NCBI GenBank assembly: GCA_019918135.1
Contig: WBZZ01003534.1
Coordinates: forward strand, 112,681-176,680
DNA length: 64,000 nucleotides
DNA from: Paulinella micropora
Lineage: Eukaryota; Cercozoa; Imbricatea; Euglyphida; Paulinellidae
Direction of reading: 5' to 3'
A program made the position numbers and the translations under genes. The notes under the pieces were generated by a model that saw nothing but the letters and a program-made list of their open reading frames with translations, had not been told where the DNA came from and made no database searches. The number at the start of each line of letters is the position of its first letter. Positions within the stretch are counted from its first letter, which is position 1. Shown here piece by piece: positions 52,628-61,100 of the stretch.

Positions 52628-54465
52628 TTAAATTGCCAAAGACAAGACTGCAAGTATCAGCAGCCAGGCCCAGCAGACGCCGGCCGAGCTCTGCATGGCC
52701 GAGGAGAGCGCCGGTGGCGGTGTTTGCGCGGGTGGGAGGGTGCTGCCGTGCCCCGGTGCCGTTGTCGTCGTGGCTGGCGGTTTGGTGGTGGTGACGAAAA
52801 CCTCCCGCCACCTGTTCTCGCAGCCTTCGTAGAGTTCGTAGCCCAGCCCACGCGCCGGCGTGCTGAAGTTCAGCGTAGGCGCCGCGCACGCCTGGGCCCC
52901 CTGGCAATTGCAAAATCTACTAGCCCCAGTGGTGGGGGAGCGCGCGTACAGTTCGAAGGGGTTGCTGATGTCCAGGCGCAGGCAATCCCCCGTGCCGTTG
53001 TAGGGCAAGACCGAAATGTAGCGCATCACCAGATACGCAAACATAGGGCCCTCCACTGCTCCGGTGCAGGGGCGCGACCACCTGTGGCGCAGCACCACCT
53101 GGTGGGCGGGACCGCCATCTTCAAAGAGGTAGTCTCTGGCAGGCGCCTGTCCTGCCGTGTAGCCTGGTGAGTAGCTGTTGTTGATAGCCTTCAGCACGTA
53201 CTCGGACGCGATGCTCAGCCCGTCGCTGCACAACCAACGTGTGCTCCAGCGTCGTCCCCCGAGTTGTTCACCTTGAGCTGCTCGACCGACAGTTGCACGC
53301 CCACGTCGCAGCCACGCGAGATCGTCAGCCGCGTTTCTGCCCCCTGGCCCCTCAGCAACATAAGCGCCACGACGCCCAAAACGCCGGCCTCCTCCTCACT
53401 GCCGCGGAAGGCGAACGAGCCCGCTGCGCGAGCAAGACAGCCGCATTCCAGCAGACTACAGTTTGCGAGCGAGGTCGCTGGCCGGAAACAAAACGCTTCT
53501 GTTCCGTTCGGGCACAGGTCGGACGGACAGCCCGTCCGTCCGACCTCGCTAAAGATCGAGCTTGAGCTTGAGCTTGAGCTTGAGCTGTCACTCGAACTTG
53601 AGCTGTCGCTCAAGCTTGAACTGTTATCCCTCAGGGACCTTGTCCAATTACGAGTGCAGCCCGTGTAAACCTCGTAGCCCCTCCCCCAGAGCGGCTTGCT
53701 GAAATTCTTGACTGGTGCCGCACACTCTGCAGGGCTGCTACAACGGCAGCTGTCGCCAGTCCCCACGCCTACGCCGGAAGGGCTGGGGACGTCGATGCGC
53801 AGGCAGTCCCCGGAGCCAGTGTAAGCTCTGTAGGTATTGTACATGATCAACAGGTACGCAGTTCCTGGTGTAACGGTTTCGGGGCAGGGGCGGGCCCAAC
53901 GATGGCGCAGTATCACGTCGTTGGGCGGGCCATAGTCGTCAAACATGTACTCACTCATGTGCGGGTACTTCTCAGTGGAAGGGCTGTAAGGGTTGTCGAG
54001 GGCATCCGTGACATTGTCGGCTAGAACTTCCAGGATGCCATCGGAGCACATACCTATCCACGCCCCCAAATCCAGCGTAAAGTTTAGTTCTTGCTGGAGC
54101 AGCATCATTTCCTGCGTTAGGTTCGTCAGCTTGGTCCCCACAAAAAACAGCAAATGCACATCGCAGCCCGCCGCAACCTGCACCCGTGTCTCCACGCCCT
54201 GTCCGTCGCCCAACTCCAGTGCTAAAAAAGCGCCCAACTGCTCCTCCTCCGTGCGGCCCGCATATGGGAACGAACCTGCACCTTTCGCCAGGCAGCCACA
54301 CAGATGGCGGCTGCAGCTGGAAAGCGTGCTGGCAGCGTTAAGGCACATGACGCTTGTTCCCGGAGGGCACAGGCCTGCCGGACAGCTAGCCCAGCAGGCA
54401 AACTGCAGGCCCAACGCTAGCAACAGCAACCAGCGGTTGCTTGTGATCAGTGGAGTTGCAAACAT
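52628..54465 (-). CDS. Two-module type I membrane glycoprotein
   Basis: From ATG 54465, MFATPLITSNRWLLLLALGL is a signal peptide. Module 1 (CPAGLCPPGTSVMCLNAAST to YEVYTGCTRNW) and module 2 (CPSDLCPNGTEAFCFRPATS to YELYEGCENRW) are the same Cys-rich fold duplicated. Shared cores include CGCLA...AGSF, CDV and RHRW(A/S)RPC. A Ser-rich linker separates them. A Thr/Pro mucin-like stalk (VTTTKPPATTTTAPGHG) and a C-terminal hydrophobic segment (WAWLLILAVLSLAI) anchor the protein with almost no tail. A one-base frame change near 53230 splits module 2. Many sequons are present. Likely an envelope or surface glycoprotein; no named family fits. Confidence 0.72.
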
Positions 54466-54858
54466 GTGTGCACGACTCCAAACTCTGCGCAGGTCTTTGG
54501 TTTTTTTCTTGTCTGTTTGTTTTAATGTACACACGAACAGACAGGTCTAAGCTATGACAGAGCAAAAAAAACCTTGGGGGGGGGGGGGTGCTCCCCCCCT
54601 CCCTTTGCTCACAACCCACCCCCCCCCCCCCAACCTCCTTAATTTGCCCCCCTCCCCCCCCTCTCTCTCTCTCTCTCTCTCTTACACATTCCCCCCCCCG
54701 ACAATTCGACACCAAAATCTATCGGTTCTGTGCGGCCGAGCTTGAGCTTGGTCTCCAGAGCTTCGCAGGTCCGGCAGGCGAAGCCTGCCGGCCCCGAACT
54801 TAGCTCTGCACTTGTTTAATAAAAAGCAATCACTAACCCGCGCGCGGGCCTTTCCTTG
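54466..54858. other. CT-rich intergenic stretch
   Basis: G9-C6, C10 and (CT)n runs fill 54570-54705. A 9-bp hairpin (CCGGCAGGC at 54771-54779 with 54783-54791) and TTTAATAAAAAGC near 54815 follow. No gene is seen. Confidence 0.5.
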
Positions 54859-56028
54859 TTATGCAGTGTCTAGCTCTTGCAGAAATTCTGAAGAGAACAA
54901 AGGCTCGTCAGGACGGGGGACTGAACTCCTGCTTCGCTCGTGCCGGGGCGGCGCGGGGGGGCTTGCCTCTGCCTCCTGCGCCGGCCCGGCACCAGGACTC
55001 GCCTCGTCTAGCTGCAAAACTTCGCCCATTCCGGCAAAGCCGCTAGTAGAGTCGAAGCGGAGTGAGCTTGGGTCCTGGGGGCTCATGTAGGCTTCGACCA
55101 AGGATCGCGAGGAGCCTTCACCCTGCCTGAACCCGGCAGTCCCCGGGGGATACTTGCCGTCAAAACCTCCGCCGTTGATTGCCTCCTCTTGCACTAGCAC
55201 AGGCTGCTGGTTGTCGAGAGACAGCATGTTCTGCTGTCTCGGTCTAGGGATTTCGATTTCCAGATTTAGTGTTCCTAGCAGCGGGTTATAAAACTCCTCC
55301 CTACTGGCGTCGTCATTGTCTAGCGAGGGCAAGAAGAGGCCTTCTTGTAAAGAGCTGCTATAAATTGATCTTGGCAACTGTGAGGCCACATCTTTGTGGT
55401 CTAGGTCGGCTGGCTCTGGCTCTGGCTCTGGCTGATAACTCGGCCTTAGCTTGCTTTGCGAATGCCGTGCTTTCGCTGATGACAGCAGCGGCTGCTTTTC
55501 CTTTCCGGCGGTGGCGCCGCCGGTGTCCAGCCCCGACAGAGCTGCCTGGGCTAGCAGCTGTAGGTGATGCTTTTGGTAATACTGATAACAACAGCAAACG
55601 AAAAAGCAGGCCGCGAGTGCGTAAGCCAGCCATCGGTCCCAGGCGCCCATGCGGGCCTCAAGGGCTGCCTGCCTCTGTGTCGTCGGCCCTAGGCTTGACG
55701 ACAGGATTAGGGCGGGGGTTGAGCCTCCCAAGCCAGGCGGGGTGGGGGTTGGGCTGGGCACCGAGCTGGGGATCGGGCTGGGGGTCGGGCTGGGGTCGGA
55801 GAGCGTGTTGTTGTTGTACCCTGGGTATACGAGCGCCAGTCGTAGCATGCCACGCGTGGCTATGGGTGCGGTACCGTTGTGAAGCCAAAGGGCAGCTTCC
55901 AGCGTAAGGAGCGCGTAGCTGGAGTTAAGCATGGCACTGGGCAGTGTCCCCGGTGCCAAACACAAGAGCGAGCTGCGCTGCCCAGTCCAAGCGATCGATA
56001 CGTTGAGGCTGTACACAATTGCGGCGTT
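54859..56028 (-). CDS. Membrane protein, probable continuation past a TGA
   Basis: The frame is the same as that of the upstream ORF (56029-57936), separated from it by one TGA at 56031-56029. It has no ATG near its start, so it is best read as the C-terminal part of that gene. It codes a luminal stretch with sequons (NVS, NSS, NGT, NNT) and a Pro/Ser/Thr linker (DPSPTPSPIPSSVPSPTPTP). A membrane segment LAYALAACFFVCCCYQYY (about residue 130) follows, then a long acidic, Ser/Pro-rich cytoplasmic tail with possible sorting motifs (KEKQPLLSS, YNPLL). It ends at 54859. If the TGA is real, this part would need readthrough or is dead. Confidence 0.55.
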   Translation of the reverse strand, partial: NAAIVYSLNVSIAWTGQRSSLLCLAPGTLPSAMLNSSYALLTLEAALWLHNGTAPIATRGMLRLALVYPGYNNNTLSDPSPTPSPIPSSVPSPTPTPPGLGGSTPALILSSSLGPTTQRQAALEARMGAWDRWLAYALAACFFVCCCYQYYQKHHLQLLAQAALSGLDTGGATAGKEKQPLLSSAKARHSQSKLRPSYQPEPEPEPADLDHKDVASQLPRSIYSSSLQEGLFLPSLDNDDASREEFYNPLLGTLNLEIEIPRPRQQNMLSLDNQQPVLVQEEAINGGGFDGKYPPGTAGFRQGEGSSRSLVEAYMSPQDPSSLRFDSTSGFAGMGEVLQLDEASPGAGPAQEAEASPPAPPRHERSRSSVPRPDEPLFSSEFLQELDTA

Positions 56029-57936
56029 TCAGCAAGGGTCGCGGAGGTAGCAAAAAGCAGGCACAAGCTGCTCGCTGGCATTGGCGGCCAAAGTGGGGAC
56101 CAAGGCCCACAGGCACGTGCCGGAAAAGCGTCCCCCTGCATCTATTGCCAGCGCAGCCCCAGGCCATGCGGGCTGCTGTTGTTGCTGGTCGCTGTGGGGC
56201 GTGCCTCCAGCACGGTCGAGGCTCTCCAGCAAGAGCATGTCACTTGTTGGAGCAGGAATACTCACTCCGACCGCCGCTGAGGACCATACGCGCAGTCGAC
56301 TAGCGGGTTGCCACCAGTGCTTATAAAGGTCGGGGCACCGCGGGGGGCCACTCCAGGCCAGCAGGATCGTGACACGGTCCTGCTGGCCTGGGTTTGCTAC
56401 TTCGAACAGAAATTGCCCCGCAAAGGAAGAAGACGCGGAGGGGTCGGTCGCGCCAGAGGGCTCACACAGCCACGAGCCGGCCCAAGCCAGCCACAATTGT
56501 AAGCGGGGCTCGGCCGCCGCCGTTGCGCTCACCTCTAGCTGCCCGTGCACGGCCTCGCTCAGGTTCCACGCCGAGCGAGACCAGGGCCCAGGGGCTTGTT
56601 CCAAAGAAGGCGTAAGCGCGCCCAGCCCGGACCAAGTAGCAAAGGCAACCTCGAGCACGAAAGGTGCTTCAGAGTTGTCATCCCCGTCCTGCACCACGCT
56701 ACGTCTCCCGACCCGCCACGACAGCAACGAAGCTCGTACCTCCTCGGGCCTATCGACGCTGGCAGGCAGTGGGTTAGCGGGTGACGACGGGAGCTGGAGA
56801 GGGGCCTCCCAACGTACGCACTCTCCGTCAAGTTGCCGTAGCCAAGCAGAGGTCGAGGTCAGGGTGCAGCTCAAGGTAAGCTCCATCTCCAGCTTCCATA
56901 GCTGGAGCTGTTCCGGGCACTGCTGGCCCCCGCGCGTGGGGCGCAGAGATTGCTGTTGGATTTGTACACAGCCAGGGGGCGGCCCGTGCACTTGGAACTC
57001 GGGGCCGAACTCGAGGCCTCCCGCCGCGATTTCGGCCCCCGGCAGCGCTTGTAGCTCAAAGGCAAACCACCAGCGCGCGGTTCCGTTGTCCGGCCACGAC
57101 CAGCCTAAGCCTAGCTGCTCGGACTTTCCCAAGAATAAGCCCACCTCGGAGCAGTTATGTGAAGCGAGAGAGCTAGGCAACGTGGTGGGCCTCACAGAGT
57201 TAGGCAACGCAGTGCGAGAGCCACTAGGCGACACTGCACTGGGAGAGCCACTAGGCGACACTGCACTGGGAGAGCCACTAGGCGACACTGCACTGGGAGA
57301 GCCACTAGGCGACACTGCACTGGGAGAGCCACTAAGCGACACTGCACTGGGAGAGCCACTAGGCGACGCAGTCTGGGAAGCAGGGGGCGAGCTACTGCTG
57401 GTGGTGGTGGTAGTGGTGGAGCTACTGGTAGTACTGGCGGGAGCAGGGACCGACGGGCTCGCGGTTAAAGTGCGCGTCAAGTCCCCCCCCGCCAAGCCAC
57501 TGTTATTGAGCCCGTTAGAATTAGTCGACGCCTGGGCGCCCGAACTGGCCTGGTTAACTTTGACTAGTAGTGTTATTTGCATGCTCACCAACACAATCAA
57601 GAGAATGATTGTCACGGCCGTGCAAGCCCTGTTGTAATAAAAAGTCAGGTTATTCCAGCACGCCTCGCTTCGCCCGCTGTTGTTTGCTGGTGCTGATGAT
57701 GTTGACGGGTTCGGTGTTCGCGACGGTTCCGGTGTGGTTGGTAATGAAATACTTGATGTTGATGAACTCGTACTGGGCGATAGATCTCTTCTAGAGGCTT
57801 TTTCCTCAGCAGGGGGTACAAGGACTTGGCCGATGGCTATGCCGCCGGCATTGGCCCGGCCAGGTCTTTGGGACGACCGCCTTCTTGATCGCTTAGTTTT
57901 CCGTTCGGAGAACGTAGGAGCAGCATCCGTTGGCAT
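56029..57936 (-). CDS. Type II or multipass Ser/Thr-rich membrane glycoprotein
   Basis: From ATG 57936 (MPTDAAPTFSERKTKRSRRR), about 635 residues end at TGA 56029. A basic/Ser-rich N-terminus precedes one membrane segment at about residues 105-127 (CTAVTIILLIVLVSMQITLL). Next comes a Thr/Ser stalk with six or seven tandem SPSGSPSAV repeats (57210-57370). The large ectodomain has Cys, Trp and sequons (NCS, NGT, NLS, NAS) and ends AFCYLRDPC. A perfect 14-bp hairpin (56353-56366 with 56378-56391) lies inside the coding sequence. Together with the in-frame ORF downstream it would span the membrane twice. Probably an envelope protein; no family is recognised. Confidence 0.65.
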   Translation of the reverse strand: MPTDAAPTFSERKTKRSRRRSSQRPGRANAGGIAIGQVLVPPAEEKASRRDLSPSTSSSTSSISLPTTPEPSRTPNPSTSSAPANNSGRSEACWNNLTFYYNRACTAVTIILLIVLVSMQITLLVKVNQASSGAQASTNSNGLNNSGLAGGDLTRTLTASPSVPAPASTTSSSTTTTTTSSSSPPASQTASPSGSPSAVSLSGSPSAVSPSGSPSAVSPSGSPSAVSPSGSPSAVSPSGSRTALPNSVRPTTLPSSLASHNCSEVGLFLGKSEQLGLGWSWPDNGTARWWFAFELQALPGAEIAAGGLEFGPEFQVHGPPPGCVQIQQQSLRPTRGGQQCPEQLQLWKLEMELTLSCTLTSTSAWLRQLDGECVRWEAPLQLPSSPANPLPASVDRPEEVRASLLSWRVGRRSVVQDGDDNSEAPFVLEVAFATWSGLGALTPSLEQAPGPWSRSAWNLSEAVHGQLEVSATAAAEPRLQLWLAWAGSWLCEPSGATDPSASSSFAGQFLFEVANPGQQDRVTILLAWSGPPRCPDLYKHWWQPASRLRVWSSAAVGVSIPAPTSDMLLLESLDRAGGTPHSDQQQQQPAWPGAALAIDAGGRFSGTCLWALVPTLAANASEQLVPAFCYLRDPC

Positions 57937-58019
57937 AAAAATGGCGGCAGGACTGTTCTCTGTCAAATGGCGGCAGGACTGTCAAATATACAAATTCTTC
58001 CTTTTCTTTTTTATTAATT

Positions 58020-58123
58020 GAAGTTCTTAAGACGAGGGTGAGAGAGAGAGAGAAAGAGAGAGAGAGGGGGGGGGGAGTGTGTGTGGAAAGGAGGAGGGGG
58101 GGGGGGAGAGAGGGAAAGAAGTC
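58020..58123. other. GA/G-run intergenic tract
   Basis: GAGAGAGAG and G-run sequence separates the RPB2 stop from the start region of the neighbouring membrane protein. No gene is seen. Confidence 0.5.
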
Positions 58124-61100
58124 CTAGGGACTTGGCCGGGCCTTGATGCGGTACAAGAGCCCGGTAGCGTCGAGTGTTTGTATGGCCTTGAGAAAGACAA
58201 ACGAGGTAGGACGAGCGGTTAAGCCTGTGTATTGGCCAGAGGCTTGCGCTTGGGCACAGGATCTGGTCAGACAGGTAGCTTGCCCAGTGGCTGGATCCCC
58301 AAAGCCAATACGCCCACACGAGTTGCAGATGAAGTCGCAGCGGGAGTCCGAGGTTTCGAGCACTTGTTTGAGGAGAGAAGTAGAGCCGGCCTGCACGCTG
58401 GAATTGAGAGTCATGGGGTCGAACTTGCTAGCACCGTCGACCTTGCTGGACTTGGTGCCTTGGTGAGTCAGGGGGTCGATGCCCCCGCGGTGCCTTGCCT
58501 TGAATTGAATCTCGGAAGTCTTCTCTTCAGCCATGTAGTATTGAAAGCCAAAGAGGGAAGCGTTTCCCGCCGGGTCCAGGTCCATGCTAGCAGGGCTGTA
58601 CATGCGGCTGGCGGCGCGCAGGTGCAGGGCTTCCAGCCTGTCGGGGGGGCAAGCCCAGCCCGCCGAAGAAGCGCGGGGAGAGTGCTTTGGCGGGCTGCCT
58701 CGTCGTCCCGGGGAAAGAAGGTGGCCACGAGGCGTTCCCGGTTTAGCTGTGCCTCGTGCTGAACTCCGCACAGCCAAGATTCGCACGGGAGCAAGACATC
58801 GTACCTGCCTTTGCTGAGATCCCAGGTAGCCGGGGCCGGCGTGCCAGGATCAGGCGTAGGGCCGCCGCGGCCTGGCCTCCGCCGGTCTGCGCCTGCTGCT
58901 GCTGGCCCAGCAGCCCCGCACGCGCCAGGCGCTCCAGCAGCCACTTTTCCTCGCGCTCCACCCAAGCCACCAGACCGCTAGCGCCGGGGGGCATGCTGCC
59001 CCCCGAACCCCCCTGCCTCTCTTCCAGCCCGCTAGCGCGGGCTGGGCAGCATGCCCCCCGGGCCCCCCAAGAGAGAGCCGCAGGACCTTGCTGAGGGCGG
59101 CGGGGGCAGCGCCCCGCCGACCCTGGCGGCGCCGGCGCGCCGCAGCCAGTGCTGCAGGCAGCGCTTCCAGAGCTTGGCGGGGGTGTGCAGGCAGAGCGAC
59201 TCCAGGACCCAGCGGAAGTCGGGGCGCCACTCCCCGGGGGGCCCGGGGGGCATGCTGCCCAGCCCGCTAGCGCGGGCTGGAAGGGAGGCAGGGGGGGTTC
59301 GGGGGGCAGCATGCCCCCTGGCGGTGTACATGAGTATCCTGGTTCCAGGGCCAGACGTGGGTGGCGGAGCCGCCCGTGACTTGGTTAATGAGTTCCGGCC
59401 CTGCTGCGCCACGAGCCGTGTCTGCAGGGTGGTGAGGCAGGCGTTGATGGTTTTGCGGAACATTTGCGAGGGCCCGAGCAGCACGGCGGGGCGTTCCCCC
59501 GTGGGCAGGTAGGGCAGGCAGCGGTCGGGAAGCATGACGCAGACGGTGCACTTCTGCCCCGACGTGTTGGTTATTTTGTCGCCGTGCTGGAAGGTGGCGA
59601 GGCGGACGGTGACGACCCGCGCGCTGGCCTGGTAGCGGCCGCCGGGGGGGAGCGGGCGCAGGAGTTCGGCAAGGCCCCCCGCGGAGGGATCGGGGTCCGG
59701 CACGCACAGCGCAGGGACTGTGCGTGGTGGACCCCGGGGCGGGGTCGGGGCTCCATCGTCTGCGGCGGGGTGTATGGCAAGGTAGGTCTGGGCGACCACG
59801 CCGCGCACCGCCGCGCGCACCTCGCGGACCACGCTTTCCTGCATCGTGAGGCCCGCCGCCGCTGGATGAGCAGGCGGCGTTCGGTGTGGTCGAGCAGGAC
59901 CCCCAGGTGTCGCAGCGCCAGGCCCCCCGCCTCCAGAACGTGCGTGCGCTGTGCGCCTCGCTTGAGGGTGCGCAGCTGACGTGCCAGCACCTCCGCGGCC
60001 TCCGCCCCCCCAACCACAAACCCCACCAAGCGCCCGAAACATTCCACCGCATATGTCTCCGACCCGAGGACCGCGGAGGCCCGGCGCGGCAGCGGCGCGC
60101 AGCGCAGCACAAGCCAGTCCTCCAGCGCACCCAACCACTCAGGTGGCAGCTCGGGCACGACGGTAGTGAAGAGCGCCAGACGCTTGTCGTAGCCCGACTT
60201 GCTGGACTTGCTGGTTTCGCAGGGGTCCAGGAAGCCCATCTGTGATATATCAAAGCGCTGGTCCGAGGTCATTCTTTGGCCGTTAGGCACCATCTGGCAT
60301 ACGCGCCTGGCCAGCGAGTACTTCTTGGCCAGGTTTCCCCGGAATTGTTGCAGTACGCGCTGCAGCGGCTGCCCGTCCTCACCAGTGACGCCCCCCGCCA
60401 CGGGGGCGACCCCCGCCACGGGTCTGTCCCTGGGCGAAGTGAACTCTTGGAAACTCCTGCTAAGCTGGCGCGAGTCAAACAACTGTGCGGGGGGGACGCA
60501 CACCGCTAGCCCAGCCCAGGAGGCCAGACGGGATTGCAAGCAAACCTTTTCCTTGTTCACCGCGCGCTTTAGGTTGTGAGCGTAGAGCTGAGCTAGCGTC
60601 AGCACCGCTCTGTTCTGCAGGGCCAGCGGGTCCGACAACCCCGCCTGGCTGGGGACCCGTGGCTGCCCAGCACTCCAGGCAGCCCCGCCTCGGCCGACAA
60701 AGCATACGGGCGCTGTCCGCTAGGTGCTCTGCCTTGCGCTCGTCGCCATAGGCAGCGACCTCCGCTCGCGCTCCTCGTCCAGGGAGTAGCTGGCGATTAG
60801 CGTCCAAACCACCGGGGGCAGCCCCCCGGCGACTTTGGGGACGTTCACCCCGGCCGCCTGGCCGCCCCCGTGCTGCACGTAGACCGAGAACGGGTGGTGC
60901 TGCCCACTCAAGTACGGCGGGCCTGGGGGCTGAATCGGCTGCGCACCCTCTGCGGACTCCCCCTCGCGCCCACGCCCGGTCTGTCCTACGAAATCAGCAA
61001 CTGCGCACGCGTCGCTACCTCCGAGGACCTCGCTTGCTGGCGTGCGCTGCGCGAGGCCGGGGTGCTTGCCTGGCTCTCCGTCCAAGAAGCCGCCTGCCAG

